64,000 bases of DNA from Sinotaia quadrata (GCA_028829895.1 CM054179.1:34654117-34718116), one strand, 5' to 3'; numbered from the stretch's first letter, positions 11,050-22,560 are shown. Numbers and translations: made by a program. The notes: generated by a model from the sequence alone, not told the origin.

Positions 11050-11312
11050 TAATGGTGCGAGAGTCATTAATCGCTAAGGCTAAGACAATAGCATGGTGCG
11101 AGCGTCATTAATCGCTAAGGCTAAGACACTAGCATGGTGCGAGCGTCATTAATCGCTAAGGCTGAGACACTAGCATGGTGCGAGCGTCATTAATCGCTAA
11201 GGGTAAGATACTAGCATGGTGCGAGCGTCATTAATCGCTAAGGCTAAGACACTAGCATGGTGCGAGCGTCATTAATCGCTAAGGCTAAGACACTAGCATG
11301 GTGCGAGCGTCA
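11050..11312. repeat. 41-bp minisatellite, about 6.4 copies
   Basis: Units start at ATGGTG at 11052, 11093, 11134, 11175, 11216, 11257 and 11298 (last one partial). Spacing is exactly 41 bp and only a few substitutions are present. Each unit carries GCGAGCGTCATTAATCGC. Confidence 0.95.
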
Positions 11313-12735
11313 GCTTCCTTCAGGATTGATAAAGTCTATGTTTTGGGCATAATAAATGACATAATTCTTCTAAACCAAAAACGCTCTTTTAATTTTGGCC
11401 AGTATAAATTAAACATAATTCTTAAGGATTCATAGAAAATTGAAATGAAACCAAATTATTGTGTGGACCGATAAAACTGTAAAATCTGTTGGTTTTATTT
11501 GTCATATGTGTCTTTATTTACTATTTGTTATGTAACACATCAGTAAATGAATTATTGATCATTAGAATACATTACTGTTCCATACACTGCGCTGCAATCA
11601 TAAGCGGGAGGATACGGAACAAACAAGTAAGCATCTGACATAATGTTCATGATTAAACTCTAAGAAGCATTCCACTATAATTATTTTTCATTTTACAGAT
11701 TCTGTATAATTTTAATTTTATAAAGGTTTCAGAAACACTTTCAGTGTTAATTCATGTATCTGACGGCAGAGCAAATGGAAAAGGTGTGGAATGAACCTTT
11801 TCCCAGTAGTTGCAAGAAATTTCTAGTAAACATTAAATACTTCTAGCAGTTTATGAGTTATTATGATTTATGTGCCATTGTACTGAAAAGTGGAATGACC
11901 CATTTAATTTAATTGTTGCAGAAATCTATGAAATTTCCTCTAAACAGAAGATGGAGGTAAAATAAGATAATAACAAGCATACGTGATTCTAGTGACTAGT
12001 AACCATATGCAACTCATTTAAAAATTCCTGTGTCGGCATGTTAGCGATGCTAAAGTTTATGATGGAAATGTTGAGTTAAAAAGGCCAAACAATGAAACGG
12101 TCGTTGATCCTGCGTTGAACTGTATAAGTATATTAATGTAATCGGGTAAGAGAAAATCTTGTTCTAACAGAGATGATGCACGGTACACTTAACCAGGTTG
12201 AATAGGATTGGGTGTAGTGAAATCGTGTTCTAAAAAAATAGTGGTGCATGACACTTAAACTGGTTGAAAATAAGCCTTGTATGATGGGAACAAATAAACA
12301 GACGAACAATAGTTTCACTCTCCTTAGACAACAAATTTAATTAGGCCCTACTTACCCCTTAATAAAATAATATATAGAATTACACACTAATTCGTAATTG
12401 TAGTTATTCACACAATGGAATTATTTGTAATGTATATTTGCTCTGTATATGCGCTTAAATTAGCTAATATTCTACTCATCCAAATGAAAATGAACAATAC
12501 AAACCATCCTTCGTGAGACAGCCAGACCTTTATTTAGCACAAATAAGTTAAGGAAAAGTTATATGTATATCTGGTACAACAGTTAATTTATTTCAACTTC
12601 TTACTTAAAATTAATTATATTTACTTTGGAGAAATAACACAAAGGGTGTAAAGAAAGGTAAGAAAACTGAGGGTTGTATTTCGGAAAGACAACTAAACTT
12701 TCAAAAATCATCAGTGAAAAAAGAAGAAAAATATG
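11313..12735. other. Unassigned; one weak local duplication
   Basis: No gene is recognised. Around 12152-12205 and 12219-12270 there is a diverged direct repeat sharing GTTCTAA, GATGCAC/GTGCATG and GGTTGAA motifs. Confidence 0.4.
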
Positions 12736-12903
12736 GTTCAGTTATTTCCAGTTTTGAGAGTGATGCTCTTGAGACTATTGCAAATGACTGTCTTAGCAAA
12801 GGATAACATAGAGATTTCAAATTTCTTGAGAGTTATCCTTTGCTAAGACAGCCATTTGCAATAGTCTCAAGAGCATCACTCTCAAAACTGGAAATAACTG
12901 AAC
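12736..12903. repeat. Near-perfect inverted repeat, 72-bp arms
   Basis: The left arm 12736-12807 and right arm 12832-12903 are reverse complements apart from one position, with a 24-bp loop. A minus-strand transcript would turn that position into a G-U pair and give an unbroken 72-bp stem. It contains no coding frame and no repeated motif that I recognise. It could be a young fold-back repeat or a source of small RNAs. Confidence 0.95.
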
Positions 12904-13584
12904 TTACTTATAGCTATGTGTGCCCATGCTTACGGGCTAATAGGACACTGCTAATTTGCTCCTTGCTTTATTATACAGTTATGTGTAAAGTAAACATATT
13001 ATACAGGCAGAGTCATTAAATACTCCAGTTTGCATCTTAAGAAGAAAAAATAAGATATTTATGTAATTACGTTTAAACAGAAAGAAAAGAAATGCTCGAT
13101 TCTGGATTATTTTGGAAATTGGAATAAAACAAATTGGTTAATGAAGATACTGTACTCCTATATAAAGAATATACTTCAATAAGGAAAATAAAAATGATAA
13201 TGCATTCTGAGTAGACCTGTTTCCCCCTGCTTGCTGATTTTAATGGAATCAAAGCCATGACAAGGGGTGTGACACTAAGAGCGAAAGTGGAAGACAATAA
13301 GAAAGTTATAGTGGTGAAGACCTACAAAGAATAAGGAAAAGATCCAAAAATGATTATATTCTTAGTGTTGTGTACTTTTATTTTTTTGTTTACTTTTTCT
13401 TCCTTTCTTTTATAATCGTTACAAATAGTAAAAATTAATAGTACTTTTGTTTAAATGTGTTGTAATGATAAATAACCAAAAATTAAAAAAATATCACAAA
13501 ATATGTACATTTATAACACTTTCTTCTCTGTTTTTGACCTCGTTATCGCCAGGGCCAAGGGGCGTAACTACTCAAAGAGAGATA
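12904..13584. other. Unassigned AT-rich stretch
   Basis: No gene, array or mobile element is recognised. Confidence 0.4.
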
Positions 13585-13912
13585 AGCGAGAGGCGGTATA
13601 ACTTATGGCTTCATTAAAACGGCGGCTCAGCTTTGCGGCTCGCACACCTAGTGACAGCATGAATGCCTCTCTCCGCACTGTGGGAACGTATCCAGCCAGC
13701 AACACGTTGTCAAATGGTGTGGAGCCAGAGTACGACATAAATATAATGGCGTGCGCTTCAGCCCTCTCTCAATGCATTACATTGTATTATAACATTACCG
13801 CACATATCAGACAATTCGTATTAGTACTACTATCTGTCTATCTATCTGTCAGTATGCACTTATTCATTACAAATAAAGATTGCTATATATTGCTCAAAAA
13901 AAAAAAAAAAAA
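13585..13912 (+). pseudogene. Possible retroposed cDNA with poly(A) tail
   Basis: A GC-richer 0.3-kb block ends in AATAAA (about 13871) followed some 20 bases later by a long A run (13896-13912), the arrangement of a processed transcript. AAAGAGAGA precedes the block (about 13575-13583) and a matching run follows the A tail, which could be a short target duplication, though its low complexity weakens this. A frame from ATG 13605 encodes MASLKRRLSFAAR... and runs through the poly(A) with no stop, so it is not a normal gene. I do not recognise the product. A host 3' exon next to an A run is the alternative. Confidence 0.35.
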
Positions 13913-14442
13913 GAGAGAGAAAAACAATTTCATTAAGAGACTTATAACCATAACCTAGCCACGTATGTAAAGCTCCACACATCTAGAACGAGGATTTCTT
14001 AAAATTATTCTAAACGAATTTTTAAAAAAAGTAGATTTAAATTAAAACTGACTTAAATTCTACACACTATGGCAACAAAGTGCCTTTTAAAATTAAAATT
14101 GCGTAATATGTCCTTCATAAATTGAGTAAAAGTCTATGTTTTTGCTATCCGTTTAATATCACATCCAAAGATGTAGACTTCAGATTAAAATAACTGATGC
14201 CCTCGCAATTTCAACAGCTTTATCTCCATCAATTTCTTTTACTGTTCTTTATTTGTTTATTCGCATTATTGATTTTCCTTAGCAGTACTATATTGAATTT
14301 ATTTCTTTTATTTTCAACAGAGCATTTGCAGTGTCTGGCTCGATGCCACTATTTGTAATTATCACACTTTACAATACTCTCAGTATATTTCTACGTCTTC
14401 TCTTGATACTTTTACCAACACCAATATTTTTTTTCTACTTTC
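13913..14442. other. Unassigned AT-rich stretch
   Basis: Nothing is recognised on either strand. Confidence 0.4.
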
Positions 14443-14545
14443 TACTCGTGAAAGAGTGTTCGCATTGCTGCCTCTTTCTACCCGTGATAGAGTGTTCGCT
14501 ATTGATGTTTTCTACCCGTGAAAGAGTGTTGGCATTATTGCTGAA
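14443..14545. repeat. Short tandem repeat, about 40 bp x 3
   Basis: Three imperfect copies share CCCGTGAAAGAGTGTT or a near variant, followed by a GCATT/CTATT segment. Confidence 0.75.
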
Positions 14546-16479
14546 ATGATAGAGGCACGCGTTAAAGTTAGTAAATGATGCGTATCGTTATGTCCCAAAG
14601 CATACATCTTCCTAGAAAAACTTGCAGACCTCCTCCACTCCACACCTGCGCTAACTTTATCTAGGCTTTCTGGGCAAAATTCGGCTAGACAATTTTTGGA
14701 ATCACGATAGCTCTGAGGACGCAGAAAAGATGTAGTCACAAAATGTGTATTCATCCTTTTCTTACTGAATTAAATGTCTGCAACCCCAAACTCATCCGAA
14801 TAGCAGTCTCCCTCCACTCGCTCCCTCATAACTGTACTCTGGAACACAGAAGTCGGGTAATTTTTCTTTCTAATTTTGACTAAAATCACTTGAAAGAGGC
14901 AGCATGAGTAAATAACTTTAAGTGATGTAAACATGTAACCCCACTGCAAAAATACAACATTGATATTACATAATGACAATAATATAACACATAGAAAACA
15001 ATATGAATTAAATTCAACTAGACCTCTGACTATACACATAAAAATAGACCAAGGGCCGTGTTTTTAAATATAGATGCTTAGAAAATAAAACATGGTAATG
15101 TTTTCGAAAGCCTGTGGCTATCTTGACCGAAAAATAGACGTAAGGTTAATTTATTCTTACATTAAATGAAAAATAAAATATTACAATGTCATCGTGGAAG
15201 TGCTTCTACGAAACAGTTAATTTAATACACTGACAATTCACTTATAAACATGAAACATATGTATCATTTACATAGATTAAATGTTCTTTGTTGTACATTT
15301 TCTTTATTTTATTTGAAATGTTGCTCATTGAAAAGATGTAAACTAATTTAGATGCCACTTGTTCAACTCATTTTCATTGGATTGTTGTTTACACATGGAA
15401 TCATTCTGACCATTTAAAAAAATATCATGAAACTCTAAAAATATAATAATCCTACGAAATACTATAGCCGGTAGTATGCAAAGTAACAAAGCATGCATTG
15501 AAATAATTAATGATTATGCTAATCACGAAAATATACAACCTATTTGCTGACTATAACAGTATATTTTATCAGGTATTATAATATATAAAGTTGGATTGCT
15601 CCCACATTTGGCAGATAACAGTGCACTGGAAACATAGAGCTATTCTAATCCTTAGAAATGTTTCTAGAAATTCTTGGTAAGTCTATAAATTGCATTAAGA
15701 ATTTGGATAATAAAGGTTTCTCTATTGCTATATTGTCATTTATTATTTGCACTACACTGTTTTGTTTTCTTGTATTTGTGATTACTCAGTTTGTTAATTT
15801 AAAAGAATTTGTAACCAGCTTGCTGTTGATTGATTATTTTGCAATTCACTGCACGCAAATTCTTAGTAACTATTGTTAGTGTGAGTCATTTGACATATTT
15901 TTACATTGCACTTTGCATGCTGTTTGGAAAGTCATAATAAGAAAGATTTAAACCTTTGCACAGCTCACAGGGAAAGTCGCGTCGTTACGCGTGAAATACT
16001 TGAGGAAAGATAGAGAGAACGAGAGTAGTTGGGAAATGACTGAATGATTTTAGAAAAGATTAAACTCAAAATACAGGCATAATAACAAATAAATAGGTGG
16101 CTTAACAAACATAAACAAAATGAGCAAATAAAGGCAGAACAGTATGGACTAGAGGCTGAAATAAAACTTGAAGAAAGAAATGCTGGAAGTGCAGGAAACG
16201 TCGTGAAAGAAAACTCTAGCGAAATTAATACCAGGTCGAGGAAGAACGCCAACCCCACATCAAATTAGATTACTGTTTATCAAAGGACTTACACGACAGA
16301 GTCATTTCATTGAGCACATAAGATGTAGATGTCTATATAACCAGATGTATTTGTTCTCTAAAATCACAAAATACCCAAAGATAAAACTGGTCGAAGATTG
16401 TCGATTTTTGTTGAGCTGCTGACGTCCATGGTACTTGAAAAGAAGGCAATCTCAGCAAGGCATACATTTACCTATGAAA
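14546..16479. other. Unassigned
   Basis: No gene is recognised. The frames present are short and of low complexity. Confidence 0.4.
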
Positions 16480-16542
16480 ATTAAGTGCAATCATGTTTCA
16501 ATTTACAGTACAACTACACTTGAGTATTTATAAAAACAATAA
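16480..16542. repeat. Copy 1 of a 60-bp dispersed direct repeat
   Basis: This stretch, with ATTAAGTGCAATCATGTTTC and a following ACTACACTTGAGT, recurs in the same orientation at about 18078-18136. A short doubling with AAGCAGTTT follows at 16545-16585. Confidence 0.8.
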
Positions 16543-16589
16543 AAGACTATCAAGCAGTTTATAAAAGACTGTCAAGCAGTTTCTAAACT

Positions 16590-16710
16590 GACTCAGTGTC
16601 TCCATTAAAAGATTTGCAAATCAAGCTAGCAATGAGGCCTTTAAAGAGTTAAAAGACTTAATGATCAAACAGCTACTTCTAGAAACTTGCTCTCCAGAAC
16701 TATGTATCCA
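16590..16710 (+). pseudogene. Possible decayed retroelement pol fragment
   Basis: Two short in-frame pieces, SPLKDLQ and then NEAFKELKDLMIKQLLLE, resemble the linker between RT and RNase H of Ty3/gypsy elements (the AFxxLK motif). They lie in different frames and nothing more is visible. This is a weak similarity by eye only. Confidence 0.25.
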
Positions 16711-16754
16711 TAGTTTACAGAATGCGTAAAAATATTAGGACTATTTAGTAGAAG

Positions 16755-17010
16755 TTCATCAATAATCGTGAGGCAGAGGACAAAATTAAACACTCCTCCA
16801 ATGACAGGAGGCAGAGGAGAAACACTCTTCTAACGACACATACACCCATAATCTGAGCAAAGCCACGTGATAAGCACCAATACTCGTGAGGCATAAGACA
16901 AAATTAAACACTCATAAACCTGAACAAAATTCACCAAGATAAGCACCAATACCCGTGAGGCATAGTACAAAATTAAACACTCCTTTATTGACACATATAC
17001 CCATACACCC
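16755..17010. repeat. Degenerate repeat, about 3 copies
   Basis: Three diverged units share CGTGAGGCA followed by ACAAAATTAAACACTC, spaced roughly 75-110 bp. Confidence 0.7.
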
Positions 17011-18050
17011 ATAAAAGTTCCAAGACAAGCACACGAAATGGATGCGTCTACCTAATTGACAAATCACAAAAAATATTAATCATGGAATGATACAAATGTT
17101 ACACCTTTGCTATTGTAGCAACTTTTAGTTTCATTCACCAATATGGACAACATGCATCAAGATCAGCATCACTACATAGACACTTGAGAACTGTGTCACA
17201 AAGAAATCATCATCATGCTCTATAGATGCCAAGTCTGTAAATGACACGGATGTCTCAGGTCGTCATGGCAGACTACTCCTTGTACGCCATAGATAAGAAG
17301 TGATTGCCACAGCATTATGTTTTAACTAGTACGTCTGTCACATTCACCAACATAGTGCCTGACTTATGAACCTCTCTGTGAGAGCTTCACTAACACATAC
17401 CAAAGTTAAGTCTGAATATATGCAATAGAACCACAGTTATAACCATGCCTAAATTGGAGTCGATCCTTGATTAATTTTCAGTATATATTTGGGGAAAATA
17501 TTACTAATTTACCAAATCTCCAGTCTAGACACACAACTAGATTGCAAGGATTCATCGGTAAGTTTAAAGCATCTACTTGCATCCAAAAATGGCCACTATG
17601 ACCCACAGAGTTGACCCACTTATCCAAGTATTTTGAAATAGCAAAAGATGGACGGAGCTGTGAAATTTCCTTCTTGAAACAGGGACTTTTGTATCACTGA
17701 AGGGCTTCTGCACCTTTGACTTCAAGAGATTATAATATTTATTTTGGATACATTTCCCTAAAAAAAAAATAAAAGCTTCATACCCAACCTTAGCTATAGG
17801 GATTTTTTTCAGTCGACTTTCACCCACTCCCAAGCTAACGAATGGTGATCTCATCTGCAACGCCACAATTAGAATTAAATAAAATGTTGAACTGATCAAT
17901 TATATTACTCTAGCGTTAGTGGACTATTTTTGACTGGACTGGGTGTCAAATACCGAGAGACATTTACAAACAGCCATCCCATTTCTCTCGTATATATAAT
18001 ATGTAGTATTACAATATTTCATTATGTATAATAAAAGTGTGTAGTTAATT
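17011..18050. other. Unassigned
   Basis: No gene is recognised. A 108-codon minus-strand frame near 17573-17899 has no family signature. Confidence 0.4.
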
Positions 18051-18300
18051 AAATTACAGTACTTATGATAATAACATTAAGTACAATCATGTTTCAATAT
18101 ACAGTACAACTACACTTGAGTACTTATAAAAACAATGTGTAATGTAACTATATTTTAGTATTTATCATAACAGTATGTAAATATGTACGTAAACTATACT
18201 TCAATGTTTATACTAAGAATATGCAATATAACTATAATTCAGTATGTAAAATATCAATATGTACACTGACTATGTTTCATTATTTATAATAACAATGTTT
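18051..18300. repeat. Degenerate 50-60-bp repeat, about 5 copies
   Basis: AT-rich units carry TTTCAATAT/TTTCATTAT followed by TATAATAACA/TATCATAACA. The first unit includes copy 2 of the 16480-16542 repeat. Confidence 0.65.
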
Positions 18301-18807
18301 ATATTTTGCAATCTTGCTAAAGCCAGCAAAACTGAATGTTTATGGGTTTATTCATACTTATAAATATAGATAGATAACAGGAAATAATTTTGTTTTATAA
18401 AAAACAATTTAATCGCACATCAGATCTTAAGCATCACGAGATAATTGGAAAAAGTTATGTATACACATTAGAGAAAGACAATATCAATATTATAGGATCT
18501 AAATTTTATTTACTATTTATCATTTTGTGCTTTGGTTGCTTCGATACAAAGATGACCAGATGTATCTTTTGTTCCTTTATTCTGTTTCTGTATGCCTTCA
18601 AACTGTTAGTGGAAAAATTCAAGGTTCGGCAGAAATACTATAGGTCAGCAAATAATCCAACAACATTTTAATTCTAAGGCATAAATATATTATTCTTCGT
18701 ATTATTTCTCATATTTATTACTACACTCTCCTTCCCCTCGTTCATCCGATTTATTCACTTGCCATGCCTGTGGCTCGCCAGATAGAAATCACTTAGTTCT
18801 GATGAGT
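18301..18807. other. Unassigned
   Basis: No gene is recognised. A 93-codon plus-strand frame at 18390-18671 lacks any signature. Confidence 0.4.
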
Positions 18808-19250
18808 AGTAGTAGTAATAGTAGAAAGCCTTTCTTCACGACTTTGGTTTACTGTCACTTAATCAAGGTCTCGGAATCTTACCAAAATTCTGGGAAATCC
18901 AAGGTTTTACAGATGTGAACACTTCCGACGAGCGTTGTCTTTAGTAGTAGGGCACTGTGTTGTCCTGTGTTGGCACTGTTCAGATAGCCTCCTAATTCAG
19001 ATGTTATGTTCCCCAAATATCTTTTCATACACTCTCTGGAACTTTCGACTTTACGTCAATCTGAATATTTTCTTGATGTTGTAGTATGCCCAGGTATTTA
19101 TATCCCTTTTCCATTGACACATCGTTTTCTGATATCGAGTTGTACGTCCTCGTTTGGTTTGATCCTGCCTTTCTGGACAATAATTCGTCCACATTTCTCA
19201 ATGCCAAACTTCAAATTATTGTCCTCAATTCACATATTGACCGTGACCCG
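18808..19250 (-). pseudogene. Internally deleted LINE remnant (C-terminal-endonuclease class)
   Basis: Read on the minus strand, about 19207-19025 encodes an RT-thumb piece with GYKYLGILQ. It joins directly to the extreme C-terminus of the protein (GSVHICKTLDFPEFW, then a stop at 18881-18879) and the 3' end. 18983-19016 matches 40083-40116 of the larger LINE copy, and homology breaks at CCCCAA (19011-19016), so the middle of the protein is deleted. The tail on this strand is a CTA/ATT trinucleotide run. It lies immediately beside the TTAGGG block. Confidence 0.75.
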
Positions 19251-19261
19251 ACAAATGCGCG

Positions 19262-19480
19262 ATAGGGATAGGGTTAGGGTTAGGGTTAGGGTTAGGTTAG
19301 GTTAGGGTTAGGGTTAGGGTTAGGGTTAGGATTAGGTTAGGTTAGGGTTAGGGTTAGGGTTAAGGTTAGGGTTAGGGTTAGGGTTAGGGTTAGGGTTAGG
19401 TTAGGGTTAGGGTTAGGGTTAGGATTAGGGGTTAGGAGTTAGGGTTAGAGTTAGGGTGAAGGTTAGGGTTAGAGTTAGTG
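19262..19480. repeat. Interstitial telomeric repeat (TTAGGG)n
   Basis: About 215 bp of TTAGGG has interspersed TTAGG units and point variants, degenerating at the right end. It is internal, with unrelated sequence on both sides. Confidence 0.97.
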
Positions 19481-19524
19481 ACAGAATTTTTCGGTGAACC
19501 CATATTGACAGTACTGATGAGCGA

Positions 19525-19765
19525 ATGGATGTTATATTCATTTTTTACTGTATATGATTAGATCGTCTGTATACAGTAAATGGATGTTATATTCATTTTT
19601 TACTGTATATGATTAGATCGTCTGTATACAGTAAATGGATGTTATATTCATTTTTTTACTGTATATGATTAGATCGTCTGTATACAGTAAAATGAGTAAA
19701 TGGATGTTATATTCACTTTTTACGGTATATGATTAGATCGTCTGTTTACAGTAAATGGATGACAA
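19525..19765. repeat. 55-bp minisatellite, about 4.2 copies
   Basis: ATGGAT starts lie at 19525, 19580, 19635, 19700 and 19755. One spacing is 65 instead of 55. Units hold the short inverted pair TACTGTATA...TATACAGTA around a 15-bp loop. Confidence 0.95.
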
Positions 19766-19883
19766 CCTGTCTTGATTTCATTTTGTATCCTAATTCTGTT
19801 TTCTGATAACTTGACTGAGAATTTAGGGTAATACAGAACAGCGCGGTTATAGGGAATCACTTTCAAAGACTCCAAATTTATTT

Positions 19884-20430
19884 ATATGTCTTCCTTTTCT
19901 ACATTCTTGAGTGTGGATTTCCTGCTTGCATTTGATACTTGGATTAATTATATGTCTTCCTTTTCTACATTCTTGCAATTGAGTGTGGATTTCCAGCTTG
20001 CATTTGATACTTGGATTAATTATATGTCTTCCTTTTCTACATTCTTGAGTGTGGATTTCCTGCTTGCATTTGATACTTGGATTAATTATATGTCTTCCTT
20101 TTCTACATTCTTGCAATTGAGTGTGGATTTCCAGCTTGCATTTGATACTTGGATTAATTATATGTCTTCCTTTTCTACATTCTTGAGTGTGGATTTCCAG
20201 CTTGCATTTGATACTTGGATTAATTATATGTCTTCCTTTTCTACATTCTTGCAATTGAGTGTGGATTTCCTGCTTGCATTTGATACTTGGATTAATTATA
20301 TGTCTTCCTTTTCTACATTCTTGCAATTGAGTGTGGATTTCCAGCTTGCATTTGATACTTGGATTAATTATATGTCTTCCTTTTCTACATTCTTGAGTGT
20401 GGATTTCATTTGATACTTGGATTAATTGTG
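19884..20430. repeat. 66/72-bp alternating minisatellite, 8 copies
   Basis: Units come in a 66-bp form and a 72-bp form that differ by a CAATTG insertion. In order they read short, long, short, long, short, long, long, short. Both lengths are multiples of three, so the array is open for 175 codons on plus and 159 on minus. An A/T variant (CCAGC or CCTGC) also segregates between units. Repeated peptides on both strands and the absence of a start or exon context argue against coding. Confidence 0.95.
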
Positions 20431-20820
20431 TTTTTCCACGGATCTTACAAAATAAAGTTCGTTTTTTGTTTTACAATCCAGGTTGACAAGGCTTCTGATT
20501 TGTTTATTATGTCTTGCAGTTCTTCGGCACGTCTACCGCATTAGGAGTAAAACTGTTTCAAATAGAATATTTATACTTAGTCTAGAATTGGGAATTTCCA
20601 GTATGCCAACTGGTTTACCTTCCTCAAAATATCTTTTCTCAGTGATTGTGCCGTTGTGTTGTTGTGTTCTTCTTTCAGCTCTTTAATCTATTTGGCTGGG
20701 GTATTAGTCATATTTGGATTACTCGAAATGTTTTCCCATAATGTCATGTCGTCTGAATATTTTGCATATGTTGCTCTATTCTCGGATTTCCATTAAATTC
20801 TCGATACAGTCTTCCATGGT

Positions 20821-21260
20821 AAGTTCTGAATATTGATGATATAATTATATCATTTAACGTGTTCTGAATAAGTTTTGAATATTGATGATATAATTATATC
20901 ATTTAACGTGTTCTGAATAAGTTCTGAATATTGATGATATAATTATATCATTTAACGTGTTCTGAATAAGTTCTGAATATTGATGATATAATTATATCAT
21001 TTAACGTGTTCTGAATAAGTTCTGAATATTGATGATATAATTATATCATTTAACGTGTTCTGAATAAGTTTTGAATATTGATGATATAATTATATCATTT
21101 AACGTGTTCTGAATAAGTTCTGAATATTGATGATATAATTATATCATTTAACGTGTTCTGAATAAGTTCTGAATATTGATGATATAATTATATCATTTAA
21201 CGTGTTCTGAATAAGTTCTGAATATTGATGATATACTTATATCATTTAACGTGTTTCTTG
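20821..21260. repeat. 49-bp minisatellite, 9 copies, with 18-bp palindrome
   Basis: Units start at 20821 and repeat every 49 bp to 21213. Each has the perfect palindrome ATGATATAATTATATCAT, except the last, where one base breaks it. Copies are nearly identical, with a C/T variant in AAGTTCTG. Confidence 0.96.
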
Positions 21261-21699
21261 CACAAGTCTGAGAAGTATATGGAGGTGGTGTCATTATATC
21301 TTTCTGGGCAAACATGTAAACAAGTACTGAGAGACTACAGTACAGCCGATCGACTGTTCACTGACAGAAAGAGGAAACCATTTCCGGTGGGATGTTGCCT
21401 CCCTTTTATCCGTTTCTACACCTGTTCTGCTACGCTAAAAGATTTTTTGCTTATTTTCTCACTGCCTGTCATAAGTGAGTGTAATTTAAGGATGGGTGAG
21501 CCACATCTGTTTATCTTCTCTGTCTCAGTGTGGTGTACAATCGAACATTTCATTTGCGGCCTTGGCTAATGTCTCAAACAATACGAGACAGAAGAAATAG
21601 TCTGTGATGCAGGATACAACAATTATTCTCACATTTACACAAGAATACATTACATTTTGCCTTGAACTAAATATTCAATGGCCATTTTATGAAATTATA

Positions 21700-22560
21700 C
21701 AGTCTGTTCGAAATAAATTAGCATCAATTCATGCAATCGGTAAACTAGCACATTACGAAATAATAAAGTTTGCAATGCACGCAATAGCTAAGCTTTATTC
21801 TACGAAATACTAAAACGTATCTTTACGTAATAATAAAGTCTGCAAAGCACTTAATAGCCATTCCTTAATGTGCAAAATATTGAAATGTATATTTAGGGAA
21901 TCGTAATGACAACACTCTTCGAAATATTAAAGTTTCATTCTGTGAAATATTAACACCAGCATTCTACGAAATTTTAAAGCTTACCAGTACTGTTCGAACT
22001 ATTAAAGCCTGCACTGTTCGAACTATTAAAGATGTACCGTTCGAACCATTAAAGATGCACTGTTCGAACTATTAAAGATATACCGTTCGAACTATTAAAG
22101 ATGCACTGTTCAAACTAGTAAAGCCTGCACTGTTCGAACTATTAAAGATGTACCGTTCGAACCATTAAAGATGCACTGTTCGAACTATTAAAGATATACC
22201 GTTCGAACTATTAAAGATGCACTGTTCGAACTATTAAAGATGTACCGTTTGAACTATTAAAGATGTACCGTTTGAACTATTAAAGATGCACTGTTCGAAC
22301 TATTAAAGATGCACTGTTCGAACTATTAAAGATGTACTGTTAGAACTAATAAAGATGTACTGTTAGAACTAATAAAGATGTACTGTTCGAACTAATAAAG
22401 CCCCACTACATTGAAATAATAAAGTCTGTCCTTACGGAATACTAAATCCCGTCAGAAATATTACAAACTCACTTAGAGAAATTTGGTGTTTCCCTCTCCT
22501 AAATAGTTAAGTCTGCACTTTACGGAACAATGATCTCACTCTGAAATTACATGCAATCAC
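21700..22560. repeat. 23-bp minisatellite with decaying edges
   Basis: The core 21990-22405 has about 18 units of CTGTTCGAACTATTAAAGAT or close variants. On both sides recognisable but diverged units (CGAAATATTAAAG and similar) extend for 150-300 bp, so older units survive at the margins. Confidence 0.9.

Noticed and set aside
11050..11312. CRISPR-like regular repeats
   Set aside because: The repeats are directly tandem with no unique spacers, and the DNA is eukaryotic.
19262..19480. A true chromosome end
   Set aside because: Non-telomeric sequence continues on both sides and the repeats are degenerate.
19886..20413. 175-codon plus-strand and 159-codon minus-strand frames
   Set aside because: They are products of a minisatellite whose unit lengths are multiples of three. 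Both strands are open and no gene context is present.
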